A stretch of 34,436 nucleotides of DNA from Lysobacterales bacterium (GTDB taxonomy: Bacteria; Pseudomonadota; Gammaproteobacteria; Xanthomonadales; SZUA-36). The notes under the pieces are model-generated. The model was given only the letters and a program-made list of their open reading frames with translations, made no database searches and was not told the origin of the DNA. The DNA lies in contig JAOZKI010000012.1 in NCBI GenBank assembly GCA_029935455.1, positions 11,461 through 45,896 on the forward strand. Direction: 5' to 3'. The translations under genes and the position numbers were made by a program. Positions 1 through 8,822 of the stretch are shown here, piece by piece (within the stretch, counting starts at the first letter, position 1; each line of letters opens with the position of its first letter).

Positions 1-161
1 TCCACAGCAGGGCACGCGCGGGCAAAAGTCTCCGCATGTTGGCCGGTGCCTGCCCCCAGTTCCAGCACCCGACCCGCGCCAGGCAGGTACTCACCAAGCA
101 CCGGCAGGATGGCGGCGGCATTGCGGGCAGCTGCCGGTGCGAAGGGTAGGAAATCGCTCAT
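1..161 (-). CDS. DUF938-like SAM-dependent methyltransferase, N-terminal part (truncated by window start)
   Basis: Reverse frame from ATG at 161 reads MSDFLPFAPAAARNAAAILPVLGEYLPGAGRVLELGAGTGQHAETFARACPAV..., with methyltransferase motif I (VLELGAGTGQHA). Open to the window edge and absent from the ORF track because it is truncated. Confidence 0.75.
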   Translation of the reverse strand, partial: MSDFLPFAPAAARNAAAILPVLGEYLPGAGRVLELGAGTGQHAETFARACPAV

Positions 162-194
162 GATCTTCCTTGCACACCCAGCCAGAGAGCGCCT

Positions 195-226
195 AAAAAA
201 ACAAACCCGGGCTAAGCCCGGGCTTG
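195..226 (-). terminator. Intrinsic terminator downstream of pilQ
   Basis: Minus strand reads acaagcccgggcttagcccgggtttgttttttta: GC-rich hairpin (one G-T wobble) followed by a T-run, just after the pilQ stop. Confidence 0.8.
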
Positions 227-260
227 TGCTTCATTGACGGCTCGTAAAAATCGCTCGGGT

Positions 261-2441
261 TCAGTTGATCACCGGGCGTTCTTCAACGATGGTCGGTGAC
301 ACGAAGATCAGCAGCTCGCGCTTAGAGGTGCCGTTGGCGCGACGACGGAACAGCGCTCCTACACCGGGTATGGAACTCAGGTAAGGGACGCGATCTTCAG
401 CACGGGTGCTTTCGTCCTGGAAGATACCGCCGAGAACCACCGTCTCCCCGTTGTTAACCAGCACGCTGGTTTGCAGTTCCCGCGTGTCGATTGAGGGTAC
501 GGAGCCACCGCGGGCGGTCTGGAAGATCTCGCCCACCGTGTCCTGCTTGATAGCCAAATCCAACTGCACGCGATTATCCGGTGTGATCAAAGGCGTGACG
601 CGCAACTCCAGCACCGCCTCCTTAAACTGCACCGACGTGGCGCCCGAAGAGGTCGCCTCTTCATAGGGAATCTCGACACCCTGCTGGATAAAGGCCTCGG
701 CCTGGTTAGCAGTCACCACCCGCGGGGTGGAGATCACCTCGCCCTCCCCATCAGCTTCCAAAGCTGAGAGCTCGAGATCAATCAGCCAGTTACCGCTGAG
801 GAAGCTCAAACCTATGGTCCCGGCATTGGTGTTGGAGGCTGGCAGATTAACGTTGTAGCGATTGTCCAGCGACGGGATGTCCAGCAGACCGTCATCGCGC
901 GGGTTAATGGCGGGGTTCAGCGTATCGGCCCCCTGTCCGTTACCAGCGATGGCCAGAATATTGCTGCGGTTATGCAGCGCCGTGACACCAAAACGCACAC
1001 CCAGCTCGTGGCTGAAGTTGCTGTTGGCGATCACAATCCGGGACTCGATTTGCACTTGACGTACGGCCCGATCCAGCTCCGCCACCAGGGCCTGAATGGA
1101 CTCCACGCGATCCGCTGTATCGGTCACCAGCAGCGTGTTGGTGCGCGCATCGATGGAGACAGATCCCCGCGGCGAGAGCAGGCCATTTTCGTTGTCCGTA
1201 CCTGATGCGTCCTCGATCAGCGCTTTCATTTCATCGGCGCTGGCGTAGTTCACAGAAATCATGTTTGTGATCAGCGGCTCCAGCTCGCGTCGGTCCTGAG
1301 CGGCCTGCAGCAGCTGTTGCTCGCGCGCCGCAATGTCGGCCGCCGGGGCGATCCAGATCACATTGCCATTTTCGCGCTTGTCCAGGTTCCGGGAGTCCAG
1401 AATAATGTCCAGCGCCTGATCCCAGGGCACATTGGTCAGGCGCAAGGTCAGGTTGCCCGTCACATTATCGGCCACCACCACGTTCAGATCCGACACATCG
1501 GCGATCAGCTCCAGCACGCTCCGAACCGGGATGTCCTGGAAGGTAAAGGTCACGCGCTTGCCCTGATAGGTCTTTTCTTCGTAGAACTCCACCGTGTCGA
1601 CCTCTTCCACGACCGCAGCAAGCTCAGCCACTTCAATAATCAGGTCGTTTCCAGACTGGTAGGCCAGATGCTCAAAAACACCCGCAACCATGATGTCCAG
1701 ACGCGTGGTCTCACCGCGCTGTGATACGTCAATCAGTTGCACGGGCGTTGCAAAGTCCACCACGTCCAGCACCTGGTTGAGATCATCCGGCAACTCCGTG
1801 CTGTAGAGATCCACCGTCAACTGGCCCGCGCTCGCGTTGACCGCCACGCTGGCACCTTCGCCATCCATAGCGACAATAATTCGGCTTTGGCCCTCTTCCC
1901 CGCGACGAAAATCAACCGCTTCCACTTCGTAGGAAGCCAGCGCCCGCGCCGCTTCGTCGGCCGAAGCCGAAGTCGGGCTGGCGGCCGCCACTGTAGCCTG
2001 GCCACCCACGGTCAACGTCACCCGGTTGGGTGCCACCGTGTAATCGAACTCTGAATCGCGATTGAGGTCGACCAACATGCGGGTACGGCCACCGGCAGAC
2101 AGGGTCGAGAATGCATCTACAGCGCCCGCCGCCACACGCACTGGCGTGGCGTCGGCGCTACTGGTGGTATCAGCCATATCCAGCACAATGCGTGCCGGGC
2201 TGTCCGTGGCAAAAATGCTAACCACCGGTTCCGCACCACTGGTGCTGAGCGTGATGGTCACCACTCCGTCCTGTCCAATTTCATAATCAGCGCCTGTCAC
2301 CTGTGTCTGTCCCCAGGCCAGGGCCGAGGCGCACAGCGCGAACAGTGCGATTGTGACTTTGCCGAAACTCGAAATTCTCATGTCCCTTCCCCAATTTTTG
2401 ACCGACGTTGTCAGTGGTTTTATCGTCGTATCGATACTCAT
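261..2441 (-). CDS. pilQ: Type IV pilus secretin PilQ
   Basis: AMIN-like repeats, secretin N-domain (VTFTFQDIPVRSVLELIADVSDLNVVV) and secretin core ending VLGGIFQDESTRAEDRVPYLSSIPGVGALFRRR...RELLIFVSP. Start placed at ATG 2441 (MSIDTTIKP), preceded by GGAGG on the minus strand; the ORF track start is 2489. Confidence 0.95.
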   Translation of the reverse strand: MSIDTTIKPLTTSVKNWGRDMRISSFGKVTIALFALCASALAWGQTQVTGADYEIGQDGVVTITLSTSGAEPVVSIFATDSPARIVLDMADTTSSADATPVRVAAGAVDAFSTLSAGGRTRMLVDLNRDSEFDYTVAPNRVTLTVGGQATVAAASPTSASADEAARALASYEVEAVDFRRGEEGQSRIIVAMDGEGASVAVNASAGQLTVDLYSTELPDDLNQVLDVVDFATPVQLIDVSQRGETTRLDIMVAGVFEHLAYQSGNDLIIEVAELAAVVEEVDTVEFYEEKTYQGKRVTFTFQDIPVRSVLELIADVSDLNVVVADNVTGNLTLRLTNVPWDQALDIILDSRNLDKRENGNVIWIAPAADIAAREQQLLQAAQDRRELEPLITNMISVNYASADEMKALIEDASGTDNENGLLSPRGSVSIDARTNTLLVTDTADRVESIQALVAELDRAVRQVQIESRIVIANSNFSHELGVRFGVTALHNRSNILAIAGNGQGADTLNPAINPRDDGLLDIPSLDNRYNVNLPASNTNAGTIGLSFLSGNWLIDLELSALEADGEGEVISTPRVVTANQAEAFIQQGVEIPYEEATSSGATSVQFKEAVLELRVTPLITPDNRVQLDLAIKQDTVGEIFQTARGGSVPSIDTRELQTSVLVNNGETVVLGGIFQDESTRAEDRVPYLSSIPGVGALFRRRANGTSKRELLIFVSPTIVEERPVIN

Positions 2442-2485
2442 CGTCTTACCCTCCGGGCCAGCGAGCTGCGTGCAGCACCGGCTAC

Positions 2486-3043
2486 TCATCCTTCTAGCGC
2501 CAGCGCGGCTTCACGTTGCAACCAACCGCCGGTCCCGTCGTTGATCAACTCCGACAGCACGACCTGGCCATCGTCTATGAGCGTGATCTGTCCATGGTTT
2601 TTCCCCAGATACTCACCAGGGATGACCCGATGGACGCGTCCGTCAGGATCCCTGATCAAACCCCAGAAGCCATCCGAGTTGGCAAACGTGCCGACCATGG
2701 ACAGCGTATCGAGCTCGAAATTCTCCAGATATTCCTTGTCGCGACTGAAGTCTGGCCGTGGCCCCAGTGACTCAGGCCTTCCATCTTCTCCCTGCGCAAG
2801 CTCACGTCCCTCACTGGATGAACTGCGGAATGGATCGCGGCCGGACGTTCCATCGTAGGGATAGGGCTGATAGGTTTTCACCGGCGGAATCGGCTCAATG
2901 GGCGTGGCCGGCCGTGCTTTGACCTCCGCAATGTACTGCTGCAGGTCACTCATGTCACCGCCACAGGCAGTCAACATGAGACAGGCCAGCAAACCGCCAA
3001 GGATTGAGCGCATCGCGTGCTGGGTTTTACTGTGCTTAATCAT
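2486..3043 (-). CDS. pilP: Type IV pilus inner-membrane lipoprotein PilP
   Basis: Lipobox LTACGG; typical PilP C-domain (GRDPFRSS ... LSMVGTFANSDGFWGLIRDPDGRVHRVIPGEYLGKNHGQI); overlaps pilO by ATGA. Confidence 0.93.
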   Translation of the reverse strand: MIKHSKTQHAMRSILGGLLACLMLTACGGDMSDLQQYIAEVKARPATPIEPIPPVKTYQPYPYDGTSGRDPFRSSSSEGRELAQGEDGRPESLGPRPDFSRDKEYLENFELDTLSMVGTFANSDGFWGLIRDPDGRVHRVIPGEYLGKNHGQITLIDDGQVVLSELINDGTGGWLQREAALALEG

Positions 3044-3669
3044 GGCGCCGCATTCCCCCCTTGCCCGGCTTCACCACCCGCTTCATCCACGTAGCGATAG
3101 GTCTTTACCTGGCCCTGCAGTATGAGCTTACTCTGCCCGTCGTCGTCCTCTGCCAAGCGCAGTGACACGTTGTGCATGGTCAGAATCACCACCCGTGGCA
3201 GCGCAGCGACACTGTCTACAAAGTCTCCGAACTCGTGGAATTTGCCAGCCATGCGAATGGCAATGGGCCGTTCCGCGTAGAAGTCCTGCTGCGCTTCCTG
3301 CTGAGGCTCAAACAGCTGCACGTCAATTCCTGCCGCCAGGGCGGACTGGGAAATATCCACCAGCAATTTGTCCATTTCGGTCTCGCCAGGTAACTGGCGG
3401 AACATGGTCTCCAGCAGCTCCTGCATGTCCTTGAGCTGCTGCTCATAGGCTTCCAGGTTGGCTGCCTTGCGCTGCTTTTCCTCAAAATCCGCGCGCAAGG
3501 TCAGCTCTTCGGCCTGCGAGCGCTCGAGCTGGGCCTGCTTGTTTTTAATCAACAGGAAGTAGCCGGCCGCGCACAGCGCCACCAGCAGCAGCGATAGCAG
3601 CGTTGCCTTGACGGCGGTGGTCGCGCTTCCCAGGTCCGAAAAGTCGGCATCACGAAGGTCATTTAACAT
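3040..3669 (-). CDS. pilO: Type IV pilus assembly protein PilO
   Basis: N-terminal TM plus coiled coil; position between pilN and pilP; PilO-like C-terminal domain (ERPIAIRMAGKFHEFGDFVDSVAALPRVVIL). Confidence 0.93.
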   Translation of the reverse strand: MLNDLRDADFSDLGSATTAVKATLLSLLLVALCAAGYFLLIKNKQAQLERSQAEELTLRADFEEKQRKAANLEAYEQQLKDMQELLETMFRQLPGETEMDKLLVDISQSALAAGIDVQLFEPQQEAQQDFYAERPIAIRMAGKFHEFGDFVDSVAALPRVVILTMHNVSLRLAEDDDGQSKLILQGQVKTYRYVDEAGGEAGQGGNAAP

Positions 3670-4271
3670 TACTGCGACCCTCCCGTTTCAAATTCATCAA
3701 AGCCGGCCTGCTCTTGTTCACTGGCCGGTGTGCGCAAGGTCACGCCAACCGAGAAATCAAACGGCTCCTGCGGATTCTCCGGCTCCGAGGCGGCGCGAAC
3801 GTAGGTCAAATCCGGATTCAAAAACAGTTCATTGTCAGTCAATGACTGCAGGTAGGCGGACACCCTGGCGTTGGACTGGGCCGTGCCAGAGAGGCGCAGA
3901 TTCATACCCTGCTGTGACATGGCATTCAGGGTAATGCCCATGGGTACGGTCTTGGCCAGCTGGTCGAGCATTTCCACGGTCAGCGAGCGACTCGCCTGCA
4001 AGTCCTCAATGATCGCTTTGCGGGACAGAAGACGGGCCCGTGTTTCCTCCAGCTCCGCGATTCGCCGGATTTGGCGCTGAAGGCGCGCGATTTCCTGCTG
4101 GATGGTCTGATTGCGCATGTTTTGTTGGTTCTGAGCCCGATCAAAACCCATGCTAACCAGGAATACGATAGCCACACCGACGATTGCTGTGAGCAGCGCC
4201 GACATCGCAAACTGTCGCTGACGTTCCTGACGCAGTTCTTCGCGCCAGGGCAGCAGATTAATCTTGGCCAT
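3669..4271 (-). CDS. pilN: Type IV pilus assembly protein PilN
   Basis: MAKINLLPWREELRQERQRQF N-terminus diagnostic of PilN; TM then coiled coil; overlaps neighbours by 1 nt. Confidence 0.94.
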   Translation of the reverse strand: MAKINLLPWREELRQERQRQFAMSALLTAIVGVAIVFLVSMGFDRAQNQQNMRNQTIQQEIARLQRQIRRIAELEETRARLLSRKAIIEDLQASRSLTVEMLDQLAKTVPMGITLNAMSQQGMNLRLSGTAQSNARVSAYLQSLTDNELFLNPDLTYVRAASEPENPQEPFDFSVGVTLRTPASEQEQAGFDEFETGGSQ

Positions 4272-5329
4272 TAGTCAAACCCCCTTAATGCCAACCCCAT
4301 CGCCACCATCAGATTCGGTGTATTGCGCTTCAGCGCCGACACCGCTACCGAGGGTGCAACCTCCAGGCCGCTCAGCGGATCTGCAACCCGCGTGGTCAAG
4401 CCAAGTTCCTGCTGCACCATGGCAGCCAGGCCTTTCAGTGAAGCGGTTCCGCCCGCCAGATAAACCGTGCTGATGGGCGAATAGTCGTTGCTGGACGCGA
4501 AGAACTGCAGCGCGCGGTTGATCTGCTGCACGATGTTCATCTGGAAAGGCTCCAGCACCTCAGCATCAAAATCTTCCGGTCCGTCCTCTGAACGCTCAAA
4601 GAAACTGGCCTGCTCTGGCGTCATCTCATAGCGCCGCATGGTTTCTTCCAGCAACTGATGCCCGCCAAAAGGATGTTCCCGATTGTAGATAACCCGCCCA
4701 CCGCGAAGGATCAGCAGCGTGGTGAGATCACGGCCAATATCAAGGATGCCGACCGCCTCGTTCTTGGAAAGATGATCGCGCTGACGAATCAACTCGAAGG
4801 CATTAGCAATGGCGAAGGCCTCAACGTCGACCACCTTGGCATTCAAACCGGTGGCTTCCAGCGCGTCCTGGCGACTCTCGACATTTTCGCTCTTACTGGC
4901 AGCCAGAAGAATATCAATCAGGTCGGGATTGCGCGGCGACGGGCCAAGCACGTCAAAGTCGAGGCTGACTTCGTCCAGTGGATAGGGCACGTACTGATTG
5001 GCCTCAATCTGTACCTGACTTTCCACATCTGCCTCCGCAAGGTCGGAAGGCAAGGCAATGGTTTTGGTGAAAACGGCCGGCCCAGACACAGCGATAGCGC
5101 AGGCCTTGGAACGCGTTCCGGAATTCTTTACGGCGCGACCGATGGCCTCAGATATGGCCTCGATGTCTTGCACCGTTTTATCGACCACAATGCCCTCGCG
5201 CAGTGGTTCGATGCCAAAATGCTCAATGCGGTAGTTGTCCCCAGCGGCCGATAGTTGCAAGGCCCGAACATAGGACGAACCGATGTCGAGGCCAATGACT
5301 GGCGCTTTCTTTTTCCCGAAAAGGTTCAA
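4271..5329 (-). CDS. pilM: Type IV pilus assembly ATPase-like protein PilM
   Basis: Actin-like fold motifs (VIGLDIGSSYVRALQLS; VGILDIGRDLTTLLIL; VYLAGGTASLKGL). Start codon is TTG with AAGGGA upstream. Confidence 0.94.
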   Translation of the reverse strand: MNLFGKKKAPVIGLDIGSSYVRALQLSAAGDNYRIEHFGIEPLREGIVVDKTVQDIEAISEAIGRAVKNSGTRSKACAIAVSGPAVFTKTIALPSDLAEADVESQVQIEANQYVPYPLDEVSLDFDVLGPSPRNPDLIDILLAASKSENVESRQDALEATGLNAKVVDVEAFAIANAFELIRQRDHLSKNEAVGILDIGRDLTTLLILRGGRVIYNREHPFGGHQLLEETMRRYEMTPEQASFFERSEDGPEDFDAEVLEPFQMNIVQQINRALQFFASSNDYSPISTVYLAGGTASLKGLAAMVQQELGLTTRVADPLSGLEVAPSVAVSALKRNTPNLMVAMGLALRGFD

Positions 5330-5352
5330 TTGTTTAATCCCTTAATGCAGCG

Positions 5353-5379
5353 CCAATAGCTTATCAACCAATGGCTTAT
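5353..5379 (-). repeat. Tandem direct repeat upstream of pilM
   Basis: Minus strand ATAAGCCATTGG-TTG-ATAAGCTATTGG: two 12-mers, 11/12 identical, 15 bp start to start, 24-50 nt upstream of the pilM start. Confidence 0.6.
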
Positions 5380-5664
5380 TGAAACTTTCTCCGAACGTTT
5401 TTAACAGAACGCGCAGCGGACTACAATGCCTGTGCACGCTTTTGTTGCGTCGGAAAAACCCCTTCCCCTCCAGCATTTCGCAGTACCTGCGCGGCATTTT
5501 GGCTTGGAACCCCTGGCCAAAATACCGGTCCAGATTCTGCGGCACGGTTTTTTTTATCTGCCGTCTTGGCGCCCTATCATGGCACTGACAAGGTCATGCG
5601 TTTCAAGGCACAATACGGACGGCGTTACCGTTTGAGATTATTTGTAGCATAGCAGGTTAACAGC

Positions 5665-8145
5665 TTGAAGAAACTAGTTAAATGGTTTTTACGTCTCGGC
5701 GTGCTCGGTTTGGTGCTCGCCAGCGGCGCTCTGTTTACCGCCTGGTATCTGTATGCGCGTGACCTGCCGGACGTGGAAACGCTGCGTGATGTGCAGCTCC
5801 AGGTACCGCTGCGCGTCCTGTCCGCCGACGGCCAGCTGATCAGCGTTTTTGGCGAAAAACGGCGCATACCGGTTGCCATAGAAAACATGCCGGAACAGCT
5901 GAAACTGGCATTTATTGCCGGCGAGGACGCGCGCTTCTATGAGCATCCGGGCGTTGACTATCAGGGCCTGACACGTGCCGTGATCACGCTGGCTACCACC
6001 GGCGAGAAAAGTGTCGGCGGCAGCACCATTACGCAGATGCTGGCCCGGAACTTTTTCCTCACGCTCGACAAAACCTATGAGCGCAAGATTCGAGAGATCT
6101 TTCTGGCACTGAAGATTGAGCGCTCTTTTAGCAAGGACGAAATTCTCGAACTTTTCCTGAATAAAATTCTGCTTGGGCACCGCGCCTACGGAGTTGGCGC
6201 GGCCGCCGAGGTGTACTACGGACGGCGCGTTGAAGATCTCACACTGGCCCAGTGCGCCATGATCGCTGCGCTGCCGAAAGCACCGTCACGCATCAATCCC
6301 ATCACCTCTCCCGAACGCGCCCTGGAGCGTCGCGATTACGTGCTCTCCCGCATGCGCGAGCTGGGCCATATTGATGAAACGGCTTATCAGCAGGCGCTTG
6401 CCGAGCCCGACAACGCCTTTTATCACGGGGCCAGCATCGAGGTTAGCGCCCCCTACGTAGCAGAAATGGCTCGCGTAAGTGCTTTGGCAGAGCTGGGTAA
6501 CGACGCCTACACCGGTGGCTTTGTGGTCCATACAACGATTGACGGACGCCTGCAGACGGCTGCCAATGAAGCTGTACGCAACGGCCTGGAGGCCTATGAC
6601 CGCCGCCACGGCTATCGCGGCCCGGAGGCCCGGCTGGAACTAATGGCAAGCGATGGCCCGGAGCAGTGGCAAGCAGGGCTCGACCCCTACCGACCATTGG
6701 CCGGACTGATGCCCGGGCTGGTCACCGAGGCGGACGAGTCACTGGCCCTGGTCTACCTAAAAGATGGCCAAACCGCGGCACTCAAGCTGGAACAGGTCGC
6801 CTGGGCCAAGAAGTTTATCTCCCGCAACCGCTGGGGCACTGCACCGGAGGCAGTCAACGAGGTACTGGCCCCTGGCGATGTGATTCGCCTGCGTCGCAGC
6901 GAGGAAGGCGTTTGGCAACTGTCCCAGCTACCCGACGTTGAAGGTGCACTGGTGTCAATGAACCCCCAGGACGGCGCGATCCGCGCGCTGGTTGGGGGCT
7001 ACGATTATGCGCGCAGCAAATACAACCGCATCACGCAAAGCCGCCGACAGCCGGGCTCATCGTTCAAGCCGTTCCTGTACTCGGCTGCGCTTGAGAACGG
7101 CTACACCACGGCCACACTGATCAACGACGCACCGATCGTATTCGAGGACACGGAACTGGAGCGCACCTGGAAGCCTCAGAATTTCAGTGAGAAATTTTTT
7201 GGCCCCACGCGCATGCGCGAAGCCATGGTCAATTCGCGCAACCTGGTGTCCATACGCATGCTACGTGATCTGGGGCTTAGCGCTACGCTGGAACACATCA
7301 CGCGCTTCGGCTTTGCGGAAGAGGAGCTGCCGGCCAACCTGTCCATGGCACTGGGCACTGCCACCTTGCACCCACTGGCCATGGCCCGTGGCTATGCGGT
7401 GTTTGCCAATGGCGGCCACCTGGTTGAGCCTTACTTCATCACCCGCATTGATGATGCCTCGGGCAATCCCGTCTATTTCGCTGATCCAGCACTGAGCTGT
7501 GACGACTGCGCGGAAGAAGACCGCACGGAGCCCAGTGATGCGATCGTAGACCTAGCCGCTGCTGAACCCAGCTATCGACGCCTTGACCCGGAAGCATCTG
7601 CACGAGCAGAAAACGGCCCAGGCGGGACTCTGGGGCCACCACCGGTGCGCTATGCACCGCGGGTCATTTCTGAACAGAACGCCTATCTCGTGCGCTCCAT
7701 GATGAATGACGTGGTCAAGCGCGGAACGGCCCGTAAAGCCATGGAACTCGGACGCACGGATCTGGCGGGCAAAACCGGCACCACCAACGACCAGGTCGAC
7801 GCCTGGTTCTCCGGCTACAACTCGGATCTGGTCACCAGCGTCTGGGTCGGCTTCGATGACCAGGAAGAGCTGGGACGTAACGAGGTGGGGGGACGGGCAG
7901 CCCTGCCGATCTGGATGCAGTTCACGGCCCAGGCATTGCAGGATCAACCAGACGCACCGCCGGCCATCCCCACAGGTATTGTGCAAGCGCGCATCAATCC
8001 GGAAACCGGTTTGCTGGCTGCGCTTGATGCCCGGGACGGAATCATGGAAGTATTTGAAGCTGGCCATTTACCGGCTATGGAAACCAGCACAGGAGGAGCG
8101 GATCGCGATGGCGCAACGGAAGAGAACCCGTACGACATCTACTGA
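5665..8145 (+). CDS. mrcA: Penicillin-binding protein 1A (bifunctional transglycosylase/transpeptidase)
   Basis: GT51 motifs (EDARFYEHPGVDYQG, GGSTITQMLARN, LFLNKILLGHRAYGVGAAAEVYYG); transpeptidase SSFK, SRN and KTGTT; divergent from pilM as is common in gammaproteobacteria; TTG start. Confidence 0.95.
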   Translation: MKKLVKWFLRLGVLGLVLASGALFTAWYLYARDLPDVETLRDVQLQVPLRVLSADGQLISVFGEKRRIPVAIENMPEQLKLAFIAGEDARFYEHPGVDYQGLTRAVITLATTGEKSVGGSTITQMLARNFFLTLDKTYERKIREIFLALKIERSFSKDEILELFLNKILLGHRAYGVGAAAEVYYGRRVEDLTLAQCAMIAALPKAPSRINPITSPERALERRDYVLSRMRELGHIDETAYQQALAEPDNAFYHGASIEVSAPYVAEMARVSALAELGNDAYTGGFVVHTTIDGRLQTAANEAVRNGLEAYDRRHGYRGPEARLELMASDGPEQWQAGLDPYRPLAGLMPGLVTEADESLALVYLKDGQTAALKLEQVAWAKKFISRNRWGTAPEAVNEVLAPGDVIRLRRSEEGVWQLSQLPDVEGALVSMNPQDGAIRALVGGYDYARSKYNRITQSRRQPGSSFKPFLYSAALENGYTTATLINDAPIVFEDTELERTWKPQNFSEKFFGPTRMREAMVNSRNLVSIRMLRDLGLSATLEHITRFGFAEEELPANLSMALGTATLHPLAMARGYAVFANGGHLVEPYFITRIDDASGNPVYFADPALSCDDCAEEDRTEPSDAIVDLAAAEPSYRRLDPEASARAENGPGGTLGPPPVRYAPRVISEQNAYLVRSMMNDVVKRGTARKAMELGRTDLAGKTGTTNDQVDAWFSGYNSDLVTSVWVGFDDQEELGRNEVGGRAALPIWMQFTAQALQDQPDAPPAIPTGIVQARINPETGLLAALDARDGIMEVFEAGHLPAMETSTGGADRDGATEENPYDIY

Positions 8146-8776
8146 CAGAGGCCGCTCGGACACGCGTCTGTCCCCCAATGCGCGCAAGCTGCAAAACCTC
8201 AGACGCGATGTGGCCGTCGAGGCCGCGCGCATTATGGCCACCGAAGGCCAGCGCAACTTTATGGCCGCCAAGCGCAAAGCGGCTGAACGTATCGGCGCAG
8301 GCCCGCGCATCGTGCTGCCCTCAAACCGGGAGGTCGAAGAGGCCCTGAGAGCCTACCAGGGCTTTTTCGGTGGCGAGGACCACACGCACAATCTCAGTAG
8401 CCTGCGCGAGGTGGCCATTGAAGTCATGCGACATTTAGAACAGTTTCAACCGCGCCTGGTGGGACCGGTTTTGGACGGTACCGCGGATCAGTACTCACGG
8501 GTATCACTGCATCTTTTCAATGACCCGCCGGAAGCCGTGCTCTGGCACCTGGACGCGTTGGCCATAAGTTTTCATGAAGAGCAGCGCAAGATTCGCTGGC
8601 ACGATGGTAGCCATCGACTGGTGCAATTACTGGTGACCGAGCTTCGGGAGGTCACCATCGAACTGGTGCTGTTTGATCTGGTGGATCTGCGTCAGGCGCC
8701 GCCCAGCCCCGTTGACGGGCGCCCGCAAAAGCGGGCCGCGCTGCAGGATGTGGAAATTCTGCTGGCAGCCGCATAA
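8108..8776 (+). CDS. Uncharacterised conserved-looking protein (222 aa)
   Basis: ATG at 8108 preceded by AGGAGG (8091-8096), overlapping the mrcA 3' end in another frame; stop directly abuts a strong terminator. The ORF track extends it upstream to 7706 inside mrcA, but the SD supports 8108. Confidence 0.85.
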   Translation: MAQRKRTRTTSTDRGRSDTRLSPNARKLQNLRRDVAVEAARIMATEGQRNFMAAKRKAAERIGAGPRIVLPSNREVEEALRAYQGFFGGEDHTHNLSSLREVAIEVMRHLEQFQPRLVGPVLDGTADQYSRVSLHLFNDPPEAVLWHLDALAISFHEEQRKIRWHDGSHRLVQLLVTELREVTIELVLFDLVDLRQAPPSPVDGRPQKRAALQDVEILLAAA

Positions 8777-8804
8777 AAAAACCGGCCATGGGGCCGGTTT
8801 TTTT
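8775..8804. terminator. Bidirectional intrinsic terminator between the 8108-8776 gene and gltA
   Basis: AAAAAAACCGGCC-ATGG-GGCCGGTTTTTTT: perfect 13-bp inverted repeat with A/T tracts on both sides, between convergent genes. Confidence 0.92.
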
Positions 8805-8822
8805 ATGCCTTGAGCTCTGACT

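Noticed and set aside
46-237. 63-aa plus-strand ORF at window start
   Set aside because: Antisense to the DUF938-type methyltransferase and runs into the pilQ terminator.
5342-5635. Small ORFs (67-69 aa) in the pilM/mrcA intergenic region
   Set aside because: Mutually overlapping, no SD, no similarity recognised; more likely regulatory DNA.
7706-8107. Upstream extension of the 8108-8776 gene inside mrcA
   Set aside because: Overlaps the mrcA transpeptidase domain; SD and protein-like composition start at 8108.
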